IMG/VR virus record: IMGVR_UViG_3300031565_000242
Location: 1-29,999 of that record
Source of the DNA: a virus
Direction: 5' to 3' (one strand)
DNA length: 29,999 nt
How positions within the stretch are numbered: position 1 is the stretch's first letter; each line of letters starts with the position of its first letter. The notes beneath the pieces were generated by a model. That model did not search any database. It was not told the DNA's origin and saw only the letters and a list, made by a program, of their open reading frames with translations. Shown one piece after another: positions 16,401 to 23,350 of the stretch. A program made the position numbers and the translations under genes.

Positions 16401-17708
16401 TATAGAGGCAATCGCTGTGTTGATACCAGACAATGTGGCCGGTATGTCCGTTCCTGTATCTACCTCGATAGCATCGGCTGTTGCCTGCACTGCTGCTGTC
16501 GCAGTGGCAGTCGAACCGGCTGTAGCCGAACCAAAAAGTATTGTCTGCAACTCGGCTGTAGTATCCCATAACGCGGTATCGGCAAGTATCGCATCAAGGT
16601 CGGTCTGGGCAAGAACGAAGTCCCCAAAGATACTATCTCCTGCGGTTCCGGCGGCATCGCCCCTGTAGGGGCCGAACATAGTCTCGAAGTTCCTCGTCTC
16701 GACATTCTCGGTCTGCATTGCTATATTGTCGGGTGATACGAACATAGCATCGCCGACAAGAGCAAAACCAGCGCCGTTGGCGTAACACTTGTTGCCAATC
16801 AAAGCGCCGTTAGCAGAACCATGTAATTGAATTGTCTTGCCTGCTGTGGCGTCCAGGTTGACAACATAGTTACCGACAATCATTATCCCTGTTGAAAGAG
16901 CGGTTGTATGGTCGATAACAGGACCGCTCCAGGTGCCGATGAATGTATTGTTCTGAATGACCGTCTTATCGGAGCCGCCCGCAAAAGTAATCGCAGAGGA
17001 AGGGTTGGCGCTGTCTGTGCCTATAAATCTATTATAGGCAAAAGTCAGATAGTCGGCGTCAGCGGCGACACTTACCATTATCAACTGTTCCATCGTATTG
17101 GACGTTTCCCAGAAATCACAGCCGATAATCCGGGCGCCGTCACCATCTGCGGTAATAACTACGCCTGCCGTTACGCCGCCGGTATAAGCACCTAAAATAC
17201 GAATGTTGTAAAGCGTCACATCGGCTGCACTAATTGTCAGTTCGGCACCGGCGTCCGTTATCAGGGAAAGTTGCGGCATATCTTCACCAGAGCCGATTCC
17301 AACGATAGTAATGCCGGCTATATTCGCATTGAGGGCAGAGGCGGCATTTATGTTTTCCTTGTGTCCCTGCGCGACGTAAATAATATCTCCGGCATTACCC
17401 GTACACAGGGCAATACCTTCCTTCAATGTATCAACTGCCGTTGCCCACGTAGTGCCCGCACCATCTGCGGCGGCGCCACTATCGACATAAAAAATACTTC
17501 CTGTGCCGGTATTGTCGTACAGTCCGCCACTGAGGGCCTGCAGGGCAGTTACTTCGGAATCCAGTGTCCCTATCCGGTCGTTGAGCAATCTTTCGAGTAA
17601 TCGTGGATTGCTCACGTTCCGGTAGTTGATGTCAAATTCGCCCAAACATACGACAGCAGGCAATACCGTCAATACAAACATAATTAACAAACATTTCAAT
17701 CTGTTCAT
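13470..17708 (-). CDS. Exported giant protein with four tandem beta-helix modules
   Basis: 1412 residues with a Sec signal peptide (residues 1-22, MNRLKCLLIMFVLTVLPAVV region) and a short coiled stretch (40-60). Four homologous right-handed beta-helix modules follow, starting near residues 72, 542, 849 and 1129. Each opens with a YVDSG-type strand, then W-A-T-A or its equivalent, then GDIIYVAQGHKE or its variant, and ends in stacked 'NN.F / C.F' rungs with runs of Asn and Cys. A unique linker (about 366-540) separates modules 1 and 2 and contains a Thr/Ala-rich stretch. Similar modules occur in phage fibres and surface proteins that bind or cut polysaccharide; I see no convincing catalytic triad. 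No cell-wall or PEP-CTERM anchor is present. Confidence 0.8.
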   Translation of the reverse strand: MNRLKCLLIMFVLTVLPAVVCLGEFDINYRNVSNPRLLERLLNDRIGTLDSEVTALQALSGGLYDNTGTGSIFYVDSGAAADGAGTTWATAVDTLKEGIALCTGNAGDIIYVAQGHKENINAASALNANIAGITIVGIGSGEDMPQLSLITDAGAELTISAADVTLYNIRILGAYTGGVTAGVVITADGDGARIIGCDFWETSNTMEQLIMVSVAADADYLTFAYNRFIGTDSANPSSAITFAGGSDKTVIQNNTFIGTWSGPVIDHTTALSTGIMIVGNYVVNLDATAGKTIQLHGSANGALIGNKCYANGAGFALVGDAMFVSPDNIAMQTENVETRNFETMFGPYRGDAAGTAGDSIFGDFVLAQTDLDAILADTALWDTTAELQTILFGSATAGSTATATAAVQATADAIEVDTGTDIPATLSGINTAIASIDATGFAASATSDPASTVIVECTTLANFGNDYFNTGWSLKCMLDISGVGSAPEGEIFDIIDYVSATGTFTVSEAFTAKVTTGDGIWVFRQDELNLKDDTILGCAGVVRYVDSGAAGDATGLILENAHLTFAAAEAASSAGDVIYIADGHDEEIGDVVIDVANLTVIGMGEGDARPLMTCDASTDEITITGAGVTMKNIRFEPGADQVVTVFRVESTGVGCTLENLSFIRGEANNEEFVICIDVDATAFQLTVKDCTYHNTYATTAHASCFIDLTDGTIDGCTITGCNLFGEFANGAIYSNQVCTNLSIIDNVTSNTTSTKYAIQLSAAATGVLVNNTLYSDSYLTMLDPGSLKCSGNLGVDAIDQQAIAIPLSAETSDVTEVAAGSNLERLEWLQKQTDDIAAQLGIDSTADNVFYVDASVAGGSGLGTSWLDAEATLVLAIGDATTNTGAYIFVASNHAENIVGSVAVNKAGISIIGLGVGESRPIFTFDTANDSLAHTVPDVKYKNLIFTPSTQDNTVGISLDASSDGATFEDCVFRNNTTNEFTNLITLAGGCDDVRFTRCQFINDTAVGAHVAAIENISNPVDNLIIEDCQFHGTFTTAAIHSTKIDTNLMIRNNTIYNYSPSDYAIKLTTTALGTMYGNKCYTPTYGTCIDPGSLQCFDNYISHVIDESGFLFPSAPVTNPAIEGTGRIIYVDSGATAGGGGTWATALNTIDAAMDLTSANRGDIIYVAQGHKETEDTGAIFTADVAGVSIIGISSGSSFATVAAGDATDNQMPVFILDNAAATISVTAANVTLKGLKIESDVIDCAVGITAAAGADGLVVDGCYFRDGAAAEELVIGISIATTCSDVQVKNCYFSTYAAGGCANAILLAGSSDDSIFENNIANGTYLTGAFLATAAASRNLTLIGNTFCNQGVIAVDLNAATTGIMKNNYLAGTTSIAAALTDVDAMWLFENYVSGEDNKSGLLDPVADGD
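13473..17495 (-). repeat. Four-fold internal duplication of a 260-290 residue module
   Basis: The modules cover about 16614-17495, 15309-16085, 14376-15164 and 13473-14324. Modules 1 and 4 are closest: both carry YVDSGA, WATA and the identical GDIIYVAQGHKE. Modules 2 and 3 have GDVIYIADGHDEEI and GAYIFVASNHAENI at the same place. Modules 2 and 3 also share LDPGSLKC / IDPGSLQCF before their ends. The arrangement indicates repeated in-frame duplication followed by divergence. Confidence 0.75.
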
Positions 17709-17743
17709 TGTCGTATCCTCATTTTAATTACTTAATTGTTACC

Positions 17744-18070
17744 TTATCCTTCACTTGCAGGTATGTCCGGCAGCCTTTGAACTATGACACGGTGATAAGT
17801 TCCAACAACAACGATGCTCTGCCCGGACTCTTGACCTTCTTTATAGGCTTTGCGAGGCATCGCCAGTTTCTCCAAGTGGTCAACTACGCTTTCCGGCAGC
17901 GTACATTCCCCGGTGTTTATGACCGCGTAAGGTGTGCCTTCATAGTTAAATTGCCAGTCCGCGCCCTCGGCCAATTCCTTGTTGGTTATTTTTACTCTTA
18001 CCAGCCGGTCTTGTTTTTTCGGGGCCGCCGTTTCCGGTTTGAGCGGCGCCTCTAATGTTGCTTTTGCCAT
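17744..18070 (-). CDS. Small conserved-looking virion-region protein
   Basis: 108 residues. A disordered Ala/Pro/Lys-rich N-terminus (MAKATLEAPLKPETAAPKKQ) leads into a compact domain with VRVKITNKELAEG, WQFNYEGTPYAVINTGE and CTLPESVVDHLEKLAMPR. I do not recognise the family. It lies after the decoration-like gene and before the beta-helix gene, a place where head completion proteins are found. The start is preceded by TTAACTGAAAGGGTA (18075-18089), an exact 15-base match to the start-associated element of the + strand small genes. Confidence 0.65.
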   Translation of the reverse strand: MAKATLEAPLKPETAAPKKQDRLVRVKITNKELAEGADWQFNYEGTPYAVINTGECTLPESVVDHLEKLAMPRKAYKEGQESGQSIVVVGTYHRVIVQRLPDIPASEG

Positions 18071-18074
18071 AACA

Positions 18075-18089
18075 TACCCTTTCAGTTAA
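18075..18089 (-). repeat. Start-associated sequence copy in the late operon
   Basis: Read on the - strand this is TTAACTGAAAGGGTA, four bases before the ATG at 18070. It is identical to 26641-26655 on the + strand. It includes the ribosome-binding stretch GAAAGGG. The GC-rich dyad seen at the + strand copies is missing here. Confidence 0.7.
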
Positions 18090-18101
18090 TTATTCGGTTT
18101 T

Positions 18102-18758
18102 TTAACTAAGGTCTTCGCAGCGTTGAAATCTGTAAGCTTCAACGTAATATATAGCATCGGTTGTAACTACACTTGCACCTATCGTGATACCGAGACCTTT
18201 GTTGGCAACGAGATTCTCCTCACGGCACATCCAGATATTATCACTTGCATCAGTAGTTGTTTCGCCTGGTACTGTACCCCATGTTGGTTCGGCCCCGGAT
18301 GCAGAAGCACTTTTAGTTATCAACTCATAGACATAACCGTTATGAGTTGTCGGCCTGACAACCGTACCGATAACCGTAGCTGACCTGGCTGTACCAACCG
18401 AATCGTAATCGGCAGTTATGTCGTAATTGCCATAAATGTCGGTCTTTGTCAGTTTGCCGGTCGATGGGTCTTCGAGTAAAACTTGCGGTGTCTTGGCGCC
18501 GTCATAGGCTTTGATTCCACTGGATTCGGTGGTGATTACAGTCGTAACACCAGCTCCGTCAATATCAATACCGTTTTCAGAGACTGAGGCCTCGTAAGTA
18601 ACGTCAGTACCATCTTCCATCATCTCGCCAAACCACTCGAAAAACATCGGAGTGGTTGCATGAAGTTCGGTTATTCTAACTTTTTGCGGAATAAAACCGA
18701 GGTCAAGATTGACTGCCAAAGCAGACCCCTTTAGTTTAAGTAAAACAGGTTCAAACAT
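18102..18758 (-). CDS. Virion protein following the capsid gene, decoration-like
   Basis: 218 residues, beta-rich. The N-terminal domain (LLKLKGSALAVNLDLGFIPQ) resembles proteins encoded just after the major capsid protein. Residues about 130-185 form a short module with VVRPTTHNGYVYELI, then GAEPTWGTVPGETTTDAS and NIWMCRE. This is a small aromatic module (NGyvYe... ePtW... DasdniW) that recurs in phage surface proteins and resembles carbohydrate-binding modules. A SD (AAGGAG) lies eight bases before the ATG. Decoration of the capsid is the likely role, from position and module type. Confidence 0.65.
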   Translation of the reverse strand: MFEPVLLKLKGSALAVNLDLGFIPQKVRITELHATTPMFFEWFGEMMEDGTDVTYEASVSENGIDIDGAGVTTVITTESSGIKAYDGAKTPQVLLEDPSTGKLTKTDIYGNYDITADYDSVGTARSATVIGTVVRPTTHNGYVYELITKSASASGAEPTWGTVPGETTTDASDNIWMCREENLVANKGLGITIGASVVTTDAIYYVEAYRFQRCEDLS

Positions 18759-18798
18759 CGTTAAACTCCTTATTAACTTTTATCAACTTGAATTTTTC

Positions 18799-19764
18799 TT
18801 AACTTCTGCGCGTCACCTTCAGCACAATTACGTTGTTATCGTTCAGGATTCGGCAGGCATACATAAACTTCCAGGCAGCGGTTTGTCTCTGGTCGCCAGG
18901 GTCGGCTGAACCTGCTGAACCTTTGCCGTGCATAATCAATTTGGCATTTGCCTTTTTCAGGTCAACGATGCCGTAAGCGTTTTTGGTAAGGACCACGATA
19001 TAGAAGTATGTCCCCGCTGTTGCCGGAAACGCTTCGGTTGCGGAACCTTCCTTGTGTGCAAGGCTCGATGCAAGGAACCTTACCTCACCAACAGAGCCGC
19101 GCTCTGCTTCCATTACCCCTGTTTGTCTGGCATATTCTGAAGTATTCAGGAACCCGCTTACCTTTTTCAGGTCACTATTGAGCTGGGTGTGCATCAATGC
19201 CCAGTAGGCCGCCATAATCGGCGAAGTTCCCTGCCCGGTGCTTGCCCGTATCATCGGTGCTACCGGACGCGCATCATTGTTTTGCAGCGTGTTGGCAATA
19301 GTGTCGATGTCGTCTTCGTTCAGGCATGTAATCGGGTCCGCTCCATGCGATGCGGTAATGGCTGACGCCGTAGTTACCAGCACGTTTCGCGTCAATTCGT
19401 CCTCAGTGCGATACATCTGGTCGTTAAGTTCACTGACCCCCACATTCAAAATCTTGTTTTCGCAGGTAAATTCGAGGACGTCGGTAATGTGAATATAATC
19501 CATATATTGAGCCAGCGTTGCGCTGATGTCCTGCTTGCTGAGTCTTCTCCCCGGGGGTGTAACACCTTCTGAAATTTCAGTAGTCGCGGTCGGCAATTGT
19601 GCATACCGTCTCCACTTTGCCGTTTTGCCTGCTCCTGAAGGTATGTCGAACCTGTCCGCAAACAGGGCATGAATCAGGTAGGCTTTATTTCGCACCAGCA
19701 GCATCCTCATAAAATAAGCCATTACTGCCGGCGTTATTACTGAAGTAGTTGTAAGATTATCCAT
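18799..19764 (-). CDS. Major capsid protein, N4-gp56 family
   Basis: 321 residues. It has the family hallmarks: an early helix region (VMAYFMRMLLVRNKAYLIHA), the segment GAGKTAKWRRYAQLP followed by EGVTPPGRRLSK, then a strand with AQYMDYIHITDVLEF and the long spine helix region (DQMYRTEDELTRNVL). The length is at the short end of the family. The ATG has AAGGAAG eight bases upstream, a strong site fitting high expression. It lies immediately after the scaffold gene, as expected. The subunit builds the icosahedral shell. Confidence 0.9.
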   Translation of the reverse strand: MDNLTTTSVITPAVMAYFMRMLLVRNKAYLIHALFADRFDIPSGAGKTAKWRRYAQLPTATTEISEGVTPPGRRLSKQDISATLAQYMDYIHITDVLEFTCENKILNVGVSELNDQMYRTEDELTRNVLVTTASAITASHGADPITCLNEDDIDTIANTLQNNDARPVAPMIRASTGQGTSPIMAAYWALMHTQLNSDLKKVSGFLNTSEYARQTGVMEAERGSVGEVRFLASSLAHKEGSATEAFPATAGTYFYIVVLTKNAYGIVDLKKANAKLIMHGKGSAGSADPGDQRQTAAWKFMYACRILNDNNVIVLKVTRRS

Positions 19765-19776
19765 ATCGGTTCTTCC

Positions 19777-20538
19777 TTAATACAGTTGGGCCCCGTTCTG
19801 CTCCGCAATCTTGATGAACTCCTCATCGCTCATATTGACATACCTGCCTTCTTCGCTCAGGCCCCCGCCACCCTTGACGTTGCTGGAGGACTTAACCCTG
19901 TTAGCGTTGGCAACAGCTTCACTAATCTTGTCTGTGTTTATGGGTTTATTTTTGTCCTTTTCGGCGGGTTTGGTCGCTTGATGAATGGTCTGGTATGCCT
20001 TTGCAATCTCATAAGCTGTCAGCTGAGGATTTGAACTTGTCTGTATCTGCGTTATCAGGGCCGGATTGGTTTTTAATGCTTCGTTCAACGGTTTGGCAAA
20101 CTGTCCCCTGGCAATATCTTCAGGTTTTCCAACCAATTGTGAAAAATCAGGACGGTCAAGCTTAAATTGCAGATTTGCAAGCTGGGTGCCTATAGTCCTT
20201 CCGTAATACTCCATAATCTGCTTTTGCTGCTTTACGTTCGGAATGTCCTCATCTCCTTCGAGCCCGACTTCCTTGAAAATATCAAACGTCTCTGTCGGTT
20301 TTTGCCGTTGGGTGGATACATTCGCGCTCATAATCGCAAGTTGCTGCTGCAGTAGTTGGTTTTGAGTTTTCAGTTGCTCGGCTTCGGCAGTCTTTTCCTG
20401 AAAACGGTCATAAGGAACGGTCTGCTGCTCTTGACCTTTTTCTTCTGCCTGGCCGCTGGCTTCAGTTGTAGTATCCTCTGCCTGAGTATCCGTTTGATTT
20501 TCCGCTACTTGATTTTCAACCTGATTTTCCTGTTCCAT
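19777..20538 (-). CDS. Capsid scaffolding protein
   Basis: 253 residues, very polar and mostly helical. Residues 1-40 are Glu/Gln/Thr-rich (NQVENQVAENQTDTQAEDTT). A coiled coil follows (FQEKTAEAEQLKTQNQLLQQ) and a helical C-terminal part ends in basic and polar sequence (ANANRVKSSSNVKGGGG). There are no catalytic or membrane motifs. Composition and position directly before the major capsid gene match phage scaffolds, which guide shell assembly and then leave. The SD (GAAAGGAA) is clear. Confidence 0.85.
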   Translation of the reverse strand: MEQENQVENQVAENQTDTQAEDTTTEASGQAEEKGQEQQTVPYDRFQEKTAEAEQLKTQNQLLQQQLAIMSANVSTQRQKPTETFDIFKEVGLEGDEDIPNVKQQKQIMEYYGRTIGTQLANLQFKLDRPDFSQLVGKPEDIARGQFAKPLNEALKTNPALITQIQTSSNPQLTAYEIAKAYQTIHQATKPAEKDKNKPINTDKISEAVANANRVKSSSNVKGGGGLSEEGRYVNMSDEEFIKIAEQNGAQLY

Positions 20539-20693
20539 TGTTTTTTCCTTTCTGTGACTTCAAGACCCGGCTTCGGCCTGTTTGAGTCTTCGGCGAAAAG
20601 ACCCGCATTTAACGCCATAGCCCGTGTCACTGTTAATTTATCCTTTGTATCCTGCCGCGTGGGCAGCTTGTCCCTGTTTATTAGCTTTCCTTT
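20539..20693 (-). other. Intergenic region before the scaffold gene
   Basis: 155 bases without a convincing gene. It contains a small GGC-CGAA-GCC hairpin on the - strand and a 13-mer, TCGGCGAAAAGAC (20590-20602), that recurs at 20876-20888 inside the next gene upstream. GTCTT and AAGAC flank the first copy as a dyad. I see no promoter that I would defend. A 37-codon open frame here runs out of frame into the scaffold and is not convincing. Confidence 0.4.
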
Positions 20694-21044
20694 TTAGTAC
20701 ACAATCGGCATACCTCTTGCCGACTCCACTACCGGTTCAATTATCTTGTCCTCATATTCAATCTGCGGCTCTACGGGCGCATCCAGCGGCAATACCCAAA
20801 GTTGTTTGATACTGCCCGTCTTGTTGTTGACGAGCCAGCACATTGTATTCAGCATTTTGGGGGGGCGCTTCGCCCTCGGCGAAAAGACTGAACGTAACTG
20901 GCTGTTATTCGCATACCAATTGGCGTGATATAACACATAGTAAGGCTCCCGCCTGTGCTTGTTCTTTGCCAGCACGGCGTCAAAGCCCCGCTCAAACTCA
21001 GCCACCATACAAGGCAGAATTTCACCAGTCTGTACCATTCTCAT
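20694..21044 (-). CDS. Unrecognised protein between portal and scaffold
   Basis: 116 residues, with aromatic residues in YYVLYHANWYANNS and a folded-looking core (MLNTMCWLVNNKTGSIKQLW). The C-terminus is acidic (IEYEDKIIEPVVESARG). No family is recognised. The start is preceded by GGAGATAGGGAA. The segment FSPRAKRPPK, just before the core, is encoded by a GC-rich palindrome with a run of seven G, unlike the rest of the gene, and may be a small insertion. Its place suggests a head assembly accessory role. Confidence 0.6.
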   Translation of the reverse strand: MRMVQTGEILPCMVAEFERGFDAVLAKNKHRREPYYVLYHANWYANNSQLRSVFSPRAKRPPKMLNTMCWLVNNKTGSIKQLWVLPLDAPVEPQIEYEDKIIEPVVESARGMPIVY

Positions 21045-21048
21045 TTCC

Positions 21049-22971
21049 CTATCTCCGTGTCATTGCCGTTTTGCGCGCATTCACGTTCAACGTCTCAAGC
21101 GCAATAATTCTGTCCAACAAACCAAATACATCCTGATTTTTTAGTTTCTGTATCTCTGTAGCCGTCTTAACCCGCGCAAGAACTTTATCAGCACGGTTTT
21201 CCTCGGCTTGAGTCTGTCGCTCAACACCACGCCCCATATCAGCCGCAATCTTCGCTTCACGCATCCGGTCAAGAAGCTGCTTTTCTTTCAGCAATTCCTG
21301 CTGGCCCGCCGCTTCCTGCTGTTCCTGCCTGCCTATTTCCTCAAGCAGTTTCTGCTTCATCTGAATCGGGGCGTTCTCGAAAATCATTCGCCAACTTATC
21401 GGTGCACCCTGATTCTTGGCGTTTATCAGTTCCAGGTAGAACATCTGCCGTTGTGTTTCGGTAAGTACCCCCTCTTGCGGCACTACGTCATATTGTGCCA
21501 GGTCTGTCTTGTAGAATCCCTCTGCAACCGGCTCGTTCAGAATCCGCTCAACACGCTGCGAATTGTAATTTGCCTGAATAAGTTTAATCAGTTTGAAACC
21601 AAGCTGTTTTTTGCTGAATCGAAGATTATCAAATAAATCCTGTAGCGCTACCAGCCCGGCACCCTGCCGCAGTTTCATCAGGTAACCCGACATCTGGGCG
21701 TTCAACTCATCATTGCCGAACATCGAGTCGTTGATGCCGGCAATCTCATTGATAATGCTCATAAGCGTTTGGTTAAGCTGAAGCAGGCCTGGTTGCACAT
21801 CGCCCGGGTTGTCTCTGAATATAATCTTCTGGCCGGCTATCGCCCCTTCTTTTACCAAGAGACCTTTGCCCTGACCGCTGGTATGAATGTCATCCGGGTT
21901 TACCAGGGCATTTTCTTCCGCCACAATGCCCGATGCCATTTGGCTATCGAGAATATCGATAATCTTTGAAAGCCGTTTTGAAAGCTCTCGCTGCGGGCCC
22001 CGAATAGGTCGGACAATACCCTGCAGCTTCTTGGACATATCATCGTAATCGGGATACCAGAACCCCATAATCGCAATGAACGGATATTCGTCTATCTTGT
22101 TCGGGTCCGGGCCGTTCCAAACCAGCCGGCCATTCACGTAACACTCCAACTCAACGGTCTCTTTCTCCTCTGTCCACGATACAAGCTGTAATGGGTATTG
22201 ATTAAGCAGTGCATCAAGCTCTTCTTTATCGCTCTTCCACTCAAAAAACTGCTTTGTCCGGCGATTGCCGATAAATCTTGCTTTGCGAAGTTTTTGTTGC
22301 CAGAACGCCGAATAATTACAGCGTTTACCCTCGTCCCGGCCCCTGCCTCTATAAGCAGAAAACGGCAGGCTTGCTCCGCTTTCAGTAGTTGTTTTGGCAT
22401 ATTCGGCAATGAGATTATCCTTACCCGGCACCAGCGATTGAACGTCCGAAGTTAACATTCCTTCCTCGTGGATTATGATATGGCCGCAATCGCTCAAGTC
22501 GCGCTGGGTAAAGTGCGGGTCCAATAAGCATTTGTTGTAACCTTTGCGGCTGAACTTAATCCGCCCGTTACGGTCAAGATATGGCTCGACAAGGTTCAAA
22601 CCGGTTATCAACGCCCCAACCTCGAAGGCATCGCTTACTATCTCATACCCCCTTTGATTCTCCATCAAAGGCATTACCAAGCCCGTCAACTGGCTCGCTA
22701 CCTTGTCGTCTTCGCCTTCAGCCGGGCCGATTTTCAAAGCAAGCCGGTTGCGCCTCTCATAGCCGGTAATAAGTTTGACGACTCGCCGGGTGAGATTGAA
22801 GTTATTGACCTCGCGGTTCTCCTGCATGAAATACACAATGTCTGCCGCCGTCCAGGGATGGTCCACGACATGCTTAAAGTCAGTGTGAGCCTCTGAAATC
22901 CAGGGATACCAAAGGTCATAAGCGTCGTTAAACGCCGACTCAAAATCCTTTTCTTTGTCCTTGTCGCTCAT
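21049..22971 (-). CDS. Portal protein, P22-like
   Basis: 640 residues, a normal length for this type. Typical features are the N-terminal helical segment (WTAADIVYFMQENREVNNFN), the RRVVKLITGYERRNR stretch, WQQKLRKARFIGNRRTKQ, then YPFIAIMGFWYPDYDDMSKK, and the stem and crown helices (GPQRELSKRLSKIIDILDSQ; INEIAGINDSMFGNDELNAQ). The C-terminal 100 residues are a long charged helix (EEIGRQEQQEAAGQQELLKE), like the barrel of P22 portal. The dodecamer forms the DNA channel and the terminase docking site. The start codon has no SD: the leader is A-rich and begins right after a terminator hairpin (22981-23022), which is unusual. Confidence 0.9.
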   Translation of the reverse strand: MSDKDKEKDFESAFNDAYDLWYPWISEAHTDFKHVVDHPWTAADIVYFMQENREVNNFNLTRRVVKLITGYERRNRLALKIGPAEGEDDKVASQLTGLVMPLMENQRGYEIVSDAFEVGALITGLNLVEPYLDRNGRIKFSRKGYNKCLLDPHFTQRDLSDCGHIIIHEEGMLTSDVQSLVPGKDNLIAEYAKTTTESGASLPFSAYRGRGRDEGKRCNYSAFWQQKLRKARFIGNRRTKQFFEWKSDKEELDALLNQYPLQLVSWTEEKETVELECYVNGRLVWNGPDPNKIDEYPFIAIMGFWYPDYDDMSKKLQGIVRPIRGPQRELSKRLSKIIDILDSQMASGIVAEENALVNPDDIHTSGQGKGLLVKEGAIAGQKIIFRDNPGDVQPGLLQLNQTLMSIINEIAGINDSMFGNDELNAQMSGYLMKLRQGAGLVALQDLFDNLRFSKKQLGFKLIKLIQANYNSQRVERILNEPVAEGFYKTDLAQYDVVPQEGVLTETQRQMFYLELINAKNQGAPISWRMIFENAPIQMKQKLLEEIGRQEQQEAAGQQELLKEKQLLDRMREAKIAADMGRGVERQTQAEENRADKVLARVKTATEIQKLKNQDVFGLLDRIIALETLNVNARKTAMTRR

Positions 22972-22980
22972 TTTTTTGCC

Positions 22981-23022
22981 AAATAAAAAACCCGACAGTC
23001 CTGATTTCTCAGAACTGTCGGG
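22981..23022 (-). terminator. Rho-independent terminator just before the portal start
   Basis: CCCGACAGT (22991-22999) pairs with ACTGTCGGG (23014-23022), and CTGA pairs with TCAG inside, leaving a TTTC loop and one mismatch. On the - strand the hairpin is followed by TTTTTTATTT, the classic U-tract. The portal ATG is ten bases past the tract, so any transcript reading portal from upstream must pass this stop. Confidence 0.85.
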
Positions 23023-23040
23023 CTATTTCTTATGGTAAAG

Positions 23041-23059
23041 AAGTAAGTCCGACTTACTT
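23041..23059. promoter_or_regulatory. Perfect 9-1-9 palindrome, possible operator
   Basis: AAGTAAGTC, one C, GACTTACTT. The spacer is too short for an RNA hairpin, so it looks more like a binding site for a dimeric protein. It lies between the 26-aa ORF and the terminator, upstream of portal. Confidence 0.4.
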
Positions 23060-23081
23060 AAACACTAAATTGTAAAAGATA

Positions 23082-23162
23082 CTACGATTTAAGTTGAATA
23101 TATAACATCAATGCTACTCCACAAAGAAGTCCTGCAAGAAAGCCTATTATAAAATTACTCAT
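23082..23162 (-). CDS. 26-residue single-span membrane microprotein
   Basis: The ORF encodes MSNFIIGFLAGLLCGVALML followed by YIQLKS: a single hydrophobic helix of about 19 residues with small residues (G, A) on one face and a basic tail. Its ATG overlaps the stop codon of the preceding gene (ATGA), and AAGG stands just upstream, so translation by coupling is plausible. Very small one-span proteins in phages can act as holin modulators, superinfection blockers or inner-membrane regulators, but nothing here specifies which. Confidence 0.55.
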   Translation of the reverse strand: MSNFIIGFLAGLLCGVALMLYIQLKS

Positions 23163-23350
23163 ATCCTTACCATCGTCTTACCAACTTCCCCGGTCTTTAA
23201 CTCTGAATTATGCACGTGAAAAGTAACTTCCAGCGTGCCATACACAACTTCTGCAGCCAATCTTCGCAGGTTCTTGAGCATGCGAAACTCCGCATTACTA
23301 ACACTTATGCCAAGCGTCTCAGCAGTTGTCAAGTTTATTTTAGAGTCCAT
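23159..23350 (-). CDS. Small unrecognised protein after the terminase block
   Basis: 63 residues from the ATG at 23350 (a GTG one codon earlier is possible). A helical N-terminal part (AETLGISVSNAEFRMLKNLR) is followed by a beta-like stretch (VVYGTLEVTFHVHNSELKTG) that could form a small DNA- or RNA-binding fold. The ATG lies in the last codons of the preceding gene in another frame, and its own stop overlaps the next ATG, so three small genes are tightly chained. Function unknown. Confidence 0.55.
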   Translation of the reverse strand: MDSKINLTTAETLGISVSNAEFRMLKNLRRLAAEVVYGTLEVTFHVHNSELKTGEVGKTMVRI

